A stretch of 64,000 nt of DNA from Sipunculus nudus (taxonomy: Eukaryota > Annelida > Sipuncula > Golfingiida > Sipunculidae): positions 32,816,019-32,880,018 of the forward strand of contig CM049306.1 in the NCBI GenBank assembly GCA_026874595.1, in the 5' to 3' direction. Shown one piece after another: positions 14,041 to 26,460 of the stretch. The translations under genes were made by a program, and so were the position numbers. Every line of letters starts with the position of its first letter. Positions within the stretch are counted from its first letter, which is position 1. The notes under the pieces were generated by a model. It saw only the letters and a program-made list of their open reading frames with translations, had not been told where the DNA came from and did no database searches.

Positions 14041-14306
14041 GACTGCAAGCCTCCGCCATGTGTCACGGTCCTTAATGTGGAATGTTCCAAAAATGTGTTT
14101 CCGATTTCTCATTCGGTCTATTTTCCCCTGGTTTATTCGTGCATAAGTAAATGTACATTTGTGAATACTTCTATCCCCGAAATGCCCAGAATATTTCATG
14201 AGATTCCGTTTATGATTGCATATGATTTATATTGTCGACAAACACACATACAAACACCCACACGAATGGAAATGAACGCATACCCTTCCGGTGGAGGCAT
14301 GATTTG
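14041..14306 (+). repeat. Dispersed repeat copy A, GGCGGAGGCA-type 3' end
   Basis: This stretch aligns with 35386-35650. Shared blocks are GCAAGCCTC(C/T)GC near the start, TGTACATTTGTGAAT, CCGAAATGCCC, TCATGAGATT.CGTT, ACAAACACACA followed by a CA-rich tract, and a final GG(T/C)GGAG(G/A)CA. The ending resembles the GGCGGAGGTA-type 3' tail of non-LTR/SINE repeats that I recall from molluscs and fish. The family name was not determined. Confidence 0.65.
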
Positions 14307-16004
14307 AAGGGCTTGTGATTTCATCAGCACTTCGTATGACGAAAATAACTTGACATTGATTTCGTTGATAACTAATGAACTAACGTTTTCTTAATGGAAA
14401 TTTCTCCTCGTACAAGAACAACTTTTTGCATTTAATACTTATATTAAACCTTTGTTGGTTTGAACATTACATTTATATATCATTAGTTACCTTGTTACAG
14501 TCTAAAGTTATTCAGATGATAAAAAGGTTTTTTTTTTTTTTTTTTTGCTGTTAATATTTCGTAAAAAATAACTGTGTATTGTTGAAAACAATATACATGT
14601 TATTGTTTATTTATTTATTATTTAGTTTATCATTTATTGTTATTTTCACGTGACATTGTATCATGTATTATATATATGTGTGTAGATATGTGTGTTTGTG
14701 TGTGTGTGTGAGGGTGTGTTTGATCTATGGGCCTGAGGCCTTCATTTCTAGAATAAAGATATTCATTCATTCAAGAATTTGTTTTGCCTTGAATCAGGTA
14801 CATCGAACCTATACTGAACACGGCACACACAACAAGAATGTACAGAATGGTAGGACAAGTAGGACCAGGAAGGGAGCTTAAAGACCCTAGCATCGATTGT
14901 ATCAAAGGAAAAATAAGTGTAGTTTTATCTGACTCTATAATTCAGCGACGAAGTTTAAAATAGCTACAAATGTCTAAAAACCATATTTACCCATGCGTGT
15001 ATTAAAGATGTCCGTTTCTACCGATTTTCTTCTTTACAAACGATCGTTTATCTATTCAGCAGATACCGAAAGTCGTATATCCCTAGACGCTACTTTTCTG
15101 ATAACCAGACAAATACATTTTCCTTATCTGCTCGACTGACAAGAATATTGTCTGCCTGATATTATATCCTAGAAAACATATAGTTATCACAAAATATAGA
15201 TATAAAACATTGGCACCGTCGTGTAATACAAAATCTCTAGATATTACCAATATTAAATGTGACTTGAAATCTTTTTTCATTTCTTGTGTGGCTTCAGAAT
15301 AAAGCAGCCTAAAATAGAGAGCAATTGATGAGCGCAAGCCTCCGCAAAAGCTTCAAGTAGTCTATGTTACGCACAGAAAGTAATAAACAGTTTCCTGTCA
15401 TAAACTTCTATTTAAATCCAATTTAACGGATGCATATTGAATGTGTTTGGACACAATTTTCCTTTGGAGCCAGGCTAAGGTAATGAGCTCATTTCTGGTT
15501 TGCATGCGGATTTACTTTACTGCCGCGGAAGACAACGCTAAAATATTCCTGAGATGAAAGTTGCCTGGCAGAGAATTTTTATTGTTTGTAAATGGGTTTA
15601 TCGTCTGGTATCGCTGACGGTGTCAGTCTCATGCAACTAAAAATGTTGATTTGGAGTTATTTCAGGCCTGTACATTCATGTATTTCCCTCAGCTCCCTGG
15701 GTAGCATACACGTAGCCACAGTAGGCGTTAGCCGTTTATTTTTTTCCACCTTTGCCTGCCTGCCGACCCATTCACTCCAGGATGGAGAGAACGCAACTTT
15801 GCCGTTAAGACTTTGGCTAGGAGTCTAAGCGCGGAAAGCGGGCAGAACGGGAAGCGAACCAACAACCATGTGGTTACTAGTCTAGCGGTATCGAGACGGA
15901 ATCGATGCGAATGTGTTCATGTACATGGAAATTTTCTTGTGGCCAATTCAGGATCGTAGCAAGGATTGAGGTAATGGAGGATGGCCAGATATTTGGCAAA
16001 GGCA

Positions 16005-16007
<3 letters not shown>
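14307..16007. other. Mostly gene-free; low-complexity GT tract and a SINE-like patch
   Basis: It includes a T20+ run near 14526-14548 and a (GT)n-like tract at 14679-14720. A SINE-like stretch at about 15665-15870 is listed separately. No protein-coding feature is supported. Confidence 0.5.
15665..15870 (-). repeat. Possible tRNA-derived SINE remnant
   Basis: Read on the minus strand, 15848-15860 gives GGTTCGCTTCCCG, close to the Pol III B box GGTTCGANTCC. The downstream body (minus strand) includes GGAGTGAATGGGTCGG, a string partly shared with a plus-strand patch near 32382 (GGAGTGAATGGG). No good A box was found. It may be an old 5'-truncated SINE. Confidence 0.4.

Positions 16008-16082
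<75 letters not shown>
16008..16082. repeat. (TA)n microsatellite, target of LTR insertion
   Basis: About 37 uninterrupted TA units run directly up to the TGTTA terminus of the LTR at 16083. Open frames here encode only alternating Ile-Tyr and are artefacts of the repeat. Confidence 0.95.
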
Positions 16083-16086
<4 letters not shown>

Positions 16087-16110
16087 AAGGAACCTAATAA
16101 TAACAGATCA

Positions 16111-16472
16111 CGTAATCGTGACAAGCATAAATTTTGTGACGGAGATAACAAAATCAGATTCCGCAACACTACGCAGCGTGAAATGTCTAGGGGAATGAAT
16201 AAGGAAGGCAGTGTTTTTTTTTGTTAACAAATAATTATAATTTATTCTTAGAACAATCCTTACATTAAAATACACTAATCAATACAATTTCGTAATCGTG
16301 ACAAGCATAAATTTTGTTACGGAGATAACAAAATCAGATTCCGCAACACAGGCAGCGTGAAATGTCTAGGGGAATGAATAAGGAAGGCAGTGTTTTTTTT
16401 TTTTGTTAACAAATAATTATAATTTATTCTTAGAACAATCCTAACATTAAAATACACTAATCAATACAATTT
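16111..16472. repeat. 180-bp tandem duplication inside the solo LTR
   Basis: The block starting CGTAATCGTGACAAGCATAA occurs at 16111 and again at 16291, each running to CTAATCAATACAATTT (16290 and 16472). The copies are nearly identical; differences are a few substitutions and the length of a T run. The duplication is therefore recent relative to the LTR insertion, which is more diverged from its relatives. Confidence 0.93.
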
Positions 16473-16489
16473 CACAGTATAAAAATAAT

Positions 16490-17970
16490 AAAAACTAGCT
16501 GGACCCGTGGAAATTAGGAACTAAACGACGCATATTTCAATCCTAAGGTTTTGCAGGAACTTTTGTCATTTTTCTTACTTATATGTTATAAATATTACTT
16601 CTGCTACAATTCTCCAGAGACACCCCCCTAATAAATATCAACATAGAAGGAAAAACTATTCTTTTCCAGAAATTACACCCAAAAAATTTTGAAAGAGACG
16701 TGATGCATATACAGGTTGTACGAATTTTTAAGTATGAAGTTTTTTTTCCGATAAACAACATAGGTCCGACGGCTTCATTGCGTAGGAAATATCGTAGATA
16801 ACGATTATAACGATTGTATAAAGAAGCATTCTACCGTAAAATTATATGGAAGATGCTTTGTATTAGTTGAGACTAAGGCGACATCGTGAAACATGATGTT
16901 TATTCAGTGTAGTCAGTTGAGGGTATAATCTAAGGCATGTTAACAAACACATGCGTTATTTGTATACACATGCACATGTCGTTGACGTCTCTTGTACGCA
17001 AAACGTATAGTGCCAATGAGAAAAACATAGGCCCAGACAAATATATTCCAACAGTATTAAATGTTTGGTTTAAGCACTGTTAATTGTCATGTCAGGTTTG
17101 ATGCAAATCTGACAACTCTCCCAGATAAAAAGAAAGCAGGTTGATATATTTCGATGAAAACATTTAGCAAAGAAACGACTTCAGCCTTGGTTCGTTGCAT
17201 TGTCTTTCGGCAGATTATTGCAAAATGTAATTTACAGATTTTGCTGAAAATTTGTAGAGGGGTAGAATAAAACTGCATCCGTAATCGATTACATTTTTGA
17301 AGGTAATCGGAATCACCATACTATATATTTTTTTCTTAAGCGCCATAATCACAGTTCCACAAAGGACACCTTTGTGCACCCCCCCCCCCCCCCCCCCGGC
17401 TTCCTTTTGGAATACCTTTTTTTCAAACAACCCATAAATCGGCCGAACTATTAAAACCATGATTATCATGGAAAGATACATCTGAATGTATACAAATCAA
17501 CATACCTGTAAATAAAACGGTTATCGTGTAATAGGTCTCAGTTCTTTATGTCCACTCAACGGAAAAGTGAGTGCTCCCTATTAAAAGATTCATGTGGTCA
17601 TTTGTTCCCTGCTTGAATCTTTCATGTGTTCCTCACATCAACCTTTTCTTTATACGACCAACGATAGAAACCAGTCAAATATCAACGAAACTGTATGCCT
17701 TCGCGTCTCATTCCGGTTCGCAATGTAAACCATCACTGACCAGGTCTTCAAGGTAAACATACCGGGATATGATTTTTGCCACGAGCACAGCGCCACAAAA
17801 TAACAGTAACAATTATTTGTACATATCGTATTCTGAGAGTATCCCACTAAAAATCTATATTTTCTTTTAACTTTTATAATAAAAATTGAGCCAACATTCA
17901 ACATCTCAGTAAATATATCTCCCAAACCGCGGAAAAAAAACCGGTATACCTGGTTTATCAGCTAGTTAAT
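16490..17970. mobile_element. Putative insertion interrupting the solo LTR
   Basis: This segment separates the two colinear halves of the LTR and has no counterpart in the other three LTR copies. Its left end reads AACTAGCTGG and its right end reads CAGCTAGTT, so about 9 bases form a terminal inverted repeat. No clean target duplication was found. It contains no recognisable protein and a C20-like homopolymer near 17379-17398. It could be a non-autonomous DNA transposon or just unrelated inserted DNA. Boundaries are uncertain by about 15 bases. Confidence 0.4.
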
Positions 17971-18548
17971 TATATAGAAGAAAGATGTACAGTACCAAAG
18001 TCCGGATCTAAGGCTTTGATTTCTGGATACCACCACTGTTACAGCTCAACAAGAATCCATAAACACAAATTATCTACGTAAACAGTTGAAATAAATCTTC
18101 CCAGAGAATAGTCCGATTTCATCTCGAAAACAATCTGTTGTAATCCAAAAGTGAAGTTCTGGTAATAATCCCAAAGACAAACTGAAGACAATCCGTATAT
18201 AAAGTCTGCTGTAAGTTCTGCAATTAGCGGAAAGGTCCCCAAAATCACTGATGAGAGAGTCACACTCTAGCGGGTCCGCTGGTATTTTTCTCACTGCCGT
18301 CTCTAATTACAGCCACTGCTTATAGCTTTTTCACCCAAAGATCAGAAACTTCCATTTTCAAGAACATTCCAAACACAACAATACACTCGCGCCCATAGCG
18401 CATGAACAGACCCGAAAATTCTAGACTACAACGAGCGCTGTGTCTCTACACGCCAGGTTTCAACCAGTACGATTCCCATGGCAACGTCAAGGGCTTGAGC
18501 CTAACACGAATCAAAACGCCAGGCGCATGATAAACAGATACATGTAAC

Positions 18549-18575
18549 TATATATATATATATGTGTGTGTGTGT
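18549..18575. repeat. (TA)n(TG)n microsatellite
   Basis: A short TA tract followed by TG units directly abuts the end of the LTR. It mirrors the (TA)n on the other side, as expected if the LTR integrated into a TA repeat. Confidence 0.85.
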
Positions 18576-18665
18576 TAAGGTATGTGATGAATCTTGGTCA
18601 CGACCGTCGGTTTCGCCTCGTCGGCTCGTCAGGTGACTGGAATTCAACTAGTTGCGAATTGGTTT

Positions 18666-19120
18666 TTATAATTTCTTTTTAGCACGGTTGGGTGCCCTTG
18701 GACCATGGCGGCAGGTGGAAACAATTTCCGAACGTTTGTTCAAAAGGTTCTCTTGTTTTGAGCTTATAATTGCTAGTTTCTCTGCCAAGCACAGATTGCA
18801 CTGACGTGAAGAGGTCATAAATGTGTTTGACTGCTGGATTATAGACCAGGTGATAGTGAAGCTTTGTTGTTTGTCTTTCAGGGTCCAAATGTGTTTTGCA
18901 AGCTCGGTTTCGTTTGAATGGGTCCTGTGAATGAATGATTTCTTGTGGTTGTAATACTTTGTTTGAAGGGGCCTCCGGTCATGCCGATGCATGAGTTAAC
19001 TGTACCGTTACTGTGTACGTCGGCTTGGTAAACAATAGACGGGGTTAGGCACTTTCGATTGAGAGGGCAGTCAGATTTGTCACGGCAGTTGCATAGCCTT
19101 TGTTGTGTGGGTTCTCCTTG
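18666..19120 (-). pseudogene. Penelope-like element fragment (GIY-YIG endonuclease region)
   Basis: The minus strand encodes the C-terminal part of a Penelope-like retroelement protein. From about 19093 downward it reads CNCRDKSDCPLNRKCLTP, then CIGMTGGPFKQ. After a one-base frameshift near 18965 it continues with YYNHKKSF, ELAKHIWTLKD, WSIIQQSNTF, CNLCLAEKLAI and LLNKRSEIVSTCRH, stopping at 18666. The Cys-rich CNCR..CPL..CLT block, the IGxTxGxFK motif with downstream NHxKSF, and the CNLCLxEK/LLNKRxE block together are typical of the GIY-YIG endonuclease domain of these elements. The reverse transcriptase part is missing, so the copy is 5'-truncated, and the frameshift makes it dead. It ends next to TA/TG-rich simple repeats. 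Confidence 0.82.
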
Positions 19121-19266
19121 TCGCCTTTCAGACAGTAATATATATATGGGGGCCGAAGGGCCATGGTTCTCTGGACGGTTGGAAGGGGGGGGGGGCTGTA
19201 ACAGTTATAGAAGGCCAACAAATAAGGGGGAGGGTGGCGAAACTATACTATTGTAATCGCCACCTC

Positions 19267-19286
19267 GTATATATTATATATATATA

Positions 19287-19344
<58 letters not shown>

Positions 19345-19352
19345 CATATATA
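19267..19352. repeat. Compound (TA)n(TC)n(TA)n microsatellite
   Basis: TA units, then about 13 TC units, then TA and TACA units are read directly. Frames translating through it are artefacts. Confidence 0.93.
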
Positions 19353-22300
19353 AACACCTCACATTTTGTAATTCCAATTCGAAATATTACTTTCACAGGA
19401 TACATAGATAAAAATCATATTTGCAGGATCAAACCTAATGAAATGTAAAATTATTACAAAACATCAATTACAATACACCTGGACCTGAAACGTTGAACAC
19501 AATATCATTTAATAATCGTTTTGAACTTTTGAATGTTTAGATATAGATATTTTTTAACTAAGTGAAATAAAAATAAATCAACTGTTTTTTTTATAGTGGT
19601 AAAAATTTGAAAAAAGGACCAAATCTGCTTTTGAAGAATATTTATATTGTTTGTCATTCGATCACCTTCGTAACGGGCAAGCGACATTTGTGCATGCCAA
19701 GGGGATAAACAAAACTTTCACAACGTTGCAAAATTTAATTTGCGTAAAATGGGGGGTGGGGGATCGGACAGTACACTATTTTACACGTTCTTATAGTTTT
19801 GATTAATTTAGCAGTTAAATAAATTTTATGAAGAATTCTTACTTGTTATGCAGTTTAACCAATCTAATAAGTCGAAGCATAAATAATAAGTATTTAATTC
19901 GTAAAGCCTTAATCTGTGAAAACGTGCTCTGGTAGCTGTTGCGTTTGTGAGAAGAAATCTTATATGAATTCTATAAATACAAGAGAACTTGTTATTTTCT
20001 GACCAACACATAAACTTTTTTTGTCATTTTAATAACAAAAATTATTAAAGAAGCAGTAATAAAATGTGTGCAAATTGAATTAATTTTGGGATTACAGAGT
20101 CATTAAAAGTTTTTAAATGTGTTAAACTCGTAAAACAAACTCTTCAAACCTTAAAAACAATCAAAATATTATATTTCATTACTAAACCTCCCTTCGGCCT
20201 GATATTCAGAGAAGCAGTATAGAAGAGAAATAACTGTAAGATGTGTAAAACAAACTCTTCAAAACTATTAAAAATCTATTTTATTTCTTAATGAACATAC
20301 CTTGGGCTTGGTATTCAAAGAACTAGCATAATTAGATTTGGCTTTTGAGTTCTAGCAAACAGGTGATTTTTGTTAATGTATCGTCTAGTATATCATCTCT
20401 TCTATTTGATAATATTTAATGTTGTACCTTGCTTCATGTGACATTGTTATTTGCATCACAGTTAATTTGAAATTCCATGTTATGTTTTGTCAATTTAATA
20501 CCAAAAATAATTTCAGAAGCTGTAATAAAATGGGAGCAAATTAAATTTATTCTAGGCGAGAAGAGAAATATAATTAAATAGTCATTATGGAGGAGATAAA
20601 CATAAGTAAGTAGTCATTATAGATGAGAGAAATATAATTAAAAAGTCATTATAGTCCATTGCACCAACCCTGTCAACCTGTTTTTTTTCGCGATTATCTC
20701 CACACTAGACGTAATTTTTGTCGTTAACCTACATGCTTAGGATATAAATATTATTCGCTTTAAGGCCTGGTTGACATGTCTCACATATATCCGTGGTTCA
20801 TGGCGTCCCTAACAAGTTACCATTGTTTATCTTCCTAGGATATGGATATGAAGTTATGTGACGTAACATTGAAGCGCGTGCACGAGGATAATACAAATCT
20901 TTCTGGAAACAGAGATCAGCAGTTTTATATCATTGGTTCCCAATTGGTTTCGCCTCTTTTGTGCGTCACGTCTATTATGACGTCATCACTGCTCGCTGTC
21001 ATGTACATTGACTGTAGACATAGACTGGTGGCAACATGTCGCTACAGAATAGAATTGGAAATAAGGAATTTTAAAATCATTTTCAAGTATATTTTTCACA
21101 ACTTTTGAACTCTTTCCAATGAACTTACAACTCAGATGTGTCCCTGCATGAGTAACTATTTTTTTTGTCATGTGACGAATGACCTTGAGTGTCAAAAGAG
21201 GGACTGATATGTTGTTTAAAATGTAGATTGTTCTCTCATATTTTAAAAATAATGACTTTTCTCAAACACCTCGAAGGTAGATATTTATTTCCTCATTTGA
21301 AATTATCTCCGAAATCTTCTACTTTATATTACCACTTTTTCTCTCTCAAAAGTTAATTTAAAAAAATACATATAAAAAGTTTCCATTAAGTCAATTTGTA
21401 CAAATCCAAAGTATCAACAAAGGAAAATGTCCTCCGTCGAAAATAGTATAACCTCGACAGAGAACTAAAGGGCGTGCAGAAACAGTGTCTAGAAAAGACC
21501 ATAGTATCATGTAGGCCGTCGACACGCAATATTGTGCCATTTATATGGATGCGTCTCCTTAATCAATAGAAAACAGGACGACGAGAATACTTAGCAATGA
21601 CACACACGTACAGAGCACCATTTTCTACAGGCTGGCAGATGCATCTAATGGCTTCTTTAAGGTAATACTTTTCTGTTATCCTTACGGTAACGTGTGGTTT
21701 TTAACCTTTCAATGTTGTAGAGCCAGTGGAGTTTTTATCAGGCGTGTATGAGGCAAGCAGGTATAGTTTTGGCTCCAGAAACAATCGGCAAACTTGAGGA
21801 AACAATTATCTCCCTGGCAGAAAAACATCACGTTGCGGATTACGTGCGCCCAGACGTAGCAGCTGATGCATCGTGGTGTTTGACCACTATGGTATGAATA
21901 ATACTCTAATGGACGCTTTATCCTTAGTCTGAAATTGTAAACGATAAATATATTCAAAACACAGCAAACTATCAAAAACCAGGTCAAGCGATGGGACTCG
22001 GTTAGGTATAAGCCAGATGGTGCGTGTTATTTTACTGTGTTTGTGGATCCTATCCAATTTCAAGAAAATGTTTTGTAATTGTATATAACTCTTAATTTAG
22101 GATGAAGAAGCTCTGTCTGTGTTAATTAGAAGTTGATTAATTGTAAACGTCATATGCGCCATTTAAAGGTAAAGATGGGAATGTACAGTCTCATATCGCC
22201 TGCTAAGGCCATGGATAAAACGCAGATTTTACACATGCACACTGGATAGAGTTTCAGTAAATAATTTAACTTACCGATATTAAATTATTAATCGTCGTTT

Positions 22301-23187
22301 AGGCCATGCCACCAGACAACGGGAATCAAATAAATATATATTCCATACCGTCTAAATACTGTTACTGCAGGAAATGATATGGGTTTGTCTTTTGTGTGAT
22401 TATCATAACTTTTGTAGATAACGATATACGAAAGAGGACCAGATTATCTGTGATTTAACCATTGTGTCTTCAGGCACTGGTGGGATTCGGATCAGGGACT
22501 TTCCGCTCCGCAGTTAGCGCCATTACCAATATTCTACTTCCTACAGTTACCGTAACTTAATGTATGTAAAGACGCATAACAGGTCATAAATACAAATTAA
22601 ACATTATGTCCTGTGGTAATGACACATGCGCAATGTACTCGAGATATACCAAAACGAGAGTGCATTCAAAAAACGATTATGCTGAAAGACATTATTTGTA
22701 CCGAAAGAACACCACATTAGAAAAAAAGCTAACTAGCTTTGATAGACTTGAGTAAAACTTTGATTTTTTTCTGTTTATAATTAAAAAAACTGGACAAGTT
22801 CGAATTATATCATGGGGGACGTCGATCGTCGTCCGTTGTCTTTCGTATTCGTCTGTATAATTACTGTTGGCGATGACTGCTAAATACAGCTGTTATTTGT
22901 TTAGTTTTTATTCTGTAACGGTGCAACTGTCGTCACGGGTACGGTGTGCCTTTGCACTGTTTAATTTTGTTATAATTTCTCTGTAATGCACTTTTGTAAT
23001 CAAGTCAGCCCTTGAACCCCTCTTAGATCGGCTTTTGATTCATGCACTGCCGCTTCAGCAAGTTATATGATTTGTAAAAAAAAAGATAAAGTACATGCTA
23101 AAACATATTAATAGGATTAATAAAATATTTGAAATTAAGGGCAGGGGGGTGCCCGTAATTCTTGGCCCTGTACTAGAACCGGTATAT
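19353..23187. other. Gene-free AT-rich region
   Basis: No gene or element was recognised. Short related strings recur (for example CAAACTCTTCAAA near 20138 and 20251, and TAGTCATTAT near 20579, 20612 and 20644), suggesting small local duplications. An 88-codon frame at 20842-21108 has no recognisable domain. Confidence 0.5.
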
Positions 23188-23268
23188 TCAGACCAACGAG
23201 AGGGGGTGTCGCATGTTTAAAATTTGGAGCTGGATGCCAAATGCGATACTATGCTCTCGTTGGTCTGA
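23188..23268. other. Pre-miRNA-like hairpin
   Basis: A 15-base perfect inverted repeat, TCAGACCAACGAGAG at 23188-23202 and its complement at 23254-23268, encloses a small internal loop. Inside that is a second 8-base stem (TGTCGCAT at 23207-23214 with ATGCGATA at 23241-23248, one G-U pair) and a loop of about 26 nt. The total is about 81 nt with about 23 paired positions. Size and shape suit a pre-miRNA, but a small MITE or an accidental foldback is equally possible. Confidence 0.4.
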
Positions 23269-25853
23269 TTACAATTCTTTGCCCTGTAACCGCCCTGGTG
23301 GAAGAACCAAGAGAATCTGTGAAGCAGTGCCAGGGAAGTAAGTGTAACTCCCCGTGGTAATGGCTGGAACCCTGAGCGGCAGCCTGCGGTAAAGAGTCGT
23401 GGCACCTAGAACGTAATGTATAAGCTTACAAACGGGTATCCATAAGTAAAATATATATATATATATTAAAACTTTGTTATGGTTAAGCTCACTTTAGTCG
23501 AATGACCCGCTTTTGTCAAAGTTCTTACACATAAAACTATTTACACGTAAAGGTTCAAGGCTTCATCCAGTTGACCACATTTCCAGAAAAGAAATTTCAC
23601 TAACGGTGTGCCCTGGACTGAGTCAATTAACGGTTAGGTCTAAAAATAATACAGACCCAGTGGATATACAATACAGACCCAATACCATAGATTTGCTGAT
23701 GTTGGAAAAGGTCAAAAGCCGATGATGAAGAATTCATAAGATAATAATCATTCTCGTTAGATAATTCTACGATGTAACTCGCTTCATGTAATACATAGCG
23801 GCTTCAGGTAAAGTAGGGCCAGTATCTGTGATCCAAATTCTTGTTCCCCAATGGCCAAGTCTCTTTACTTTCAGTAATGTGAATTTTCTCATTTTCTTTA
23901 TGTGGTTACAAGAATCATAAAAATAATTTTATGTAACCTTATGACATGTAATAAAACTAGCTAGAAGCTAGGGGGAAAACCTCGGAAAATCGTGTCAGCA
24001 ACATAATAATTGGCTGCAGTTCAATATCAGTTCATGTGTAAACCAAGATAACTGTCATGCAGACACCCCTCATGTTGCCCTGCTTAATGATGGTAAAATG
24101 AGGTCTATGGTACATTGTATTAAAATAAATAATCAAAGTCGAAATAGAATACAGACAGAAAATTGACAGAGCACAAAGAGTATATGGAAGCTCTCCTGTT
24201 GATGATTGCTGTTTTGATGACCTCATTCCGCTTGGACAACCGATTATTAGTTTTGGTACCTTTAAACATGTTAGTAAATAAAATATCGATGGCACTTGCA
24301 GAATAAGCAACTGTTCTTTGACCTGTTGGATTTCCGCTTCTTGGAAATACATATAACAAGAATTCGTTTCAGTAAAAACACGTTAACCCTAATCGTTCAG
24401 CTGTGAGACGCCACTGAGTACCGTCGCAAGGAGAGAGAGATATATATAAGAGAGAATATGAGAGGAATTTGTTTTGTGTTTTGAAACCAAAAAAAAATAA
24501 GATCTGGGGCCAAATGTACTTTTTCTGTTTGGTGTATGGCCGTAACATGCAACTTTCTATATGACTGTTGAAATTTGGTGTGCCTATATATAAGACCCGT
24601 TAAGTGAAATTGAAAGAGATACCTTACTGAAGTTGTCTAAAAAGTCTTTGTATTATGTGTTAATTGAAACATTGTCTTTATCATATAAAGATTTTTTTGT
24701 CACTGCTGGCTTGTGACATTCTTGCCTGGTGCTGTACCGAACGTAAATTAATCCCCCGTGCTGGTAGTCATTTTTCAGTAGCAGTTAAGAATTAAACCTG
24801 TTCCACTCTCTGTTCCACGTTTTCCGTGACATTGAGCACATGTTGGCATACCAAACAAACCTAACTCAATTCCGCCTGTTTTCGCTATTTATGTTATATA
24901 GAATGTTTTATGAAAAAAAATTTTCAATAATCCGAAAGGAGTTTAAATTGAATACAAAGCCTCCATAGGCGTGATGTGGTTGTCCGATCTACAATTGCAG
25001 AGCGGATTTGACCATGGTCAGTTACATCTTTCTGGTAAAGAAACCTTTACAAAGGAAGCAAACGCAGGAGGCGAACCCAAACCTTAGCAATATATACAGC
25101 GCCCTAGCTACGAGAGACCGAGAAAGAGGGAGAGAGAGGGGGGACGCGCATATGTTTTAAGCCTGACAAGAAAAAGACAAGTCTGCATGACTCCTCTTCT
25201 TGATAGATAAGAGTCAATATGTCTTCTTTTAAATCTGTATGCACTAGAAAAGGGCGCGCCTTTGCTGCTTTCAATTACAATGTAGTTTTTTTTTCTCATG
25301 GGGTCAAATCTGACACAACAGTTGGGCATTTCATAGTTTACTTCCATACAATTTAGGAATATCTTCCAAACAACTTAGTTTATTAAACTGACCTTTAGCT
25401 ATGTTAACAACAATAATAACCAGGCACGTTTAGTTTGAAACCAACAATGGAGAGACATTTTTTATAGATAATCCATTATGCAAGGAAAGGGAATTTCAGT
25501 AAAACATATAATGGGTCATTCATATTTACATTTAAAGGGAAATCTGTTCCTATTTTACCAATATAGCAATCTTTGATTGATGATGTTGTCACTCGCACAC
25601 TGAAGACGTATATTCTTCTAATCATAACAGCAGGAGGTTCACAGATGTTATAATATATCCCTAAATTAAGCAGAGGATAAATACAAGATTTTGTTATTTT
25701 ACTTTATAAAATTTGATATACGGGAAATAGACTATAAACTATAAAAGATCATATCAAAACGCGAAGGAGAGAAAGATTTTATAATTAGACTTTCATTTAT
25801 TTCTTCATTGAATTGCATAACAGTTTATGTTTATACACAAGTTACAAGTAGAT

Positions 25854-25855
<2 letters not shown>
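23269..25855. other. Gene-free AT-rich region
   Basis: Overlapping minus-strand frames at 24032-24359 are long for chance but mutually exclusive and match nothing I recognise. A GA-rich tract lies near 25105-25140. No feature is called. Confidence 0.5.

Positions 25856-25894
<39 letters not shown>
25856..25894. repeat. (TA)n microsatellite
   Basis: About 19 uninterrupted TA units, with no transposon terminus abutting either side. Confidence 0.93.
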
Positions 25895-25896
<2 letters not shown>

Positions 25897-26416
25897 TTTA
25901 TTTGTTTAAGTATCTATTTAAAGAGATGCACCTTTGAGAGTTTATTTGAATATATAAAAAGTTCAAGAAAAAGGGAACCAACGCATCCATACACGCATAG
26001 AAATGCTAACCTAATGATGATACCACGTGAAGACATTTCTTGCTCACTCAGCAGACAGCTTCACCACGACTGTACGTAAAATTGGACTGAAAGGACTAGT
26101 CACATGGCCAAACTTTTTTGGAGCATGTTTTTTTAAATTTTACTACGGTAAATGATGAATGTTCGAGGCTTCGCCGCAAGGTGTTTTAGAACAAAGTTGT
26201 TTAACCAACAGAGAATCTGATATATTATCAGGGATATTTATTCCCATCTTCCTGGGGATGTCAGTACAGGGGGATGGGGGTATATATCCCCCCACATTTT
26301 AGCAAATTTCTTCATCTCCCCTGCTATTCAGAAAATAATATTTACATTTTGAAATGTTATATACTAGTCTTCATGATTAGAGTTATAGACTTTGGTTCCA
26401 TTAATTAGTTAACTAT

Positions 26417-26460
<44 letters not shown>

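Larger units (their letters stand above)
16083..18549 (-). mobile_element. Solo LTR of a Gmr1-like element, split by about 1.5 kb of other DNA
   Basis: On the minus strand the first 409 bases (16083-16491) match the 3' half of the LTRs at 53673 and 59858: TGTTA(A/C)GGAACCTAATA, AACAGATCAC, CCGCAACACTA.GCAGCGTGAAA, GGGGAA.GAA.AA.GAAG.CAGTG and ACAATCCTAACATTA. The match resumes, more diverged, at about 17970-18549 (GTACAGTACC, TTCTGGATACCACCAC, TGTAATCC..AAGTGAAGTTC, TCCGCTGG, TTCACCC, CAACCAGTACG) and ends in GTAAC at 18548. Without the insertion and the internal 180-bp duplication, the length is close to 810 bp, the same as the intact LTRs. Both ends abut ATAT. No internal coding region remains, so this is a solo LTR. 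Confidence 0.8.

Noticed and set aside
15905-16198. Open frames on both strands with long Ile-Tyr alternation
   Set aside because: Translation of the (TA)n microsatellite; the same artefact occurs at 19105-19353, 26409-26627 and 43236-43502.
22470-22530. GGATTCGGATCAGGGACTTT looked like a tRNA/SINE B box on the minus strand
   Set aside because: Mismatch to the B box consensus, no A box at tRNA distance and no SINE body alongside.
24032-24359. Two overlapping minus-strand frames of 79 and 106 codons
   Set aside because: They overlap in different frames, so at most one could be real, and neither matches a family I know.
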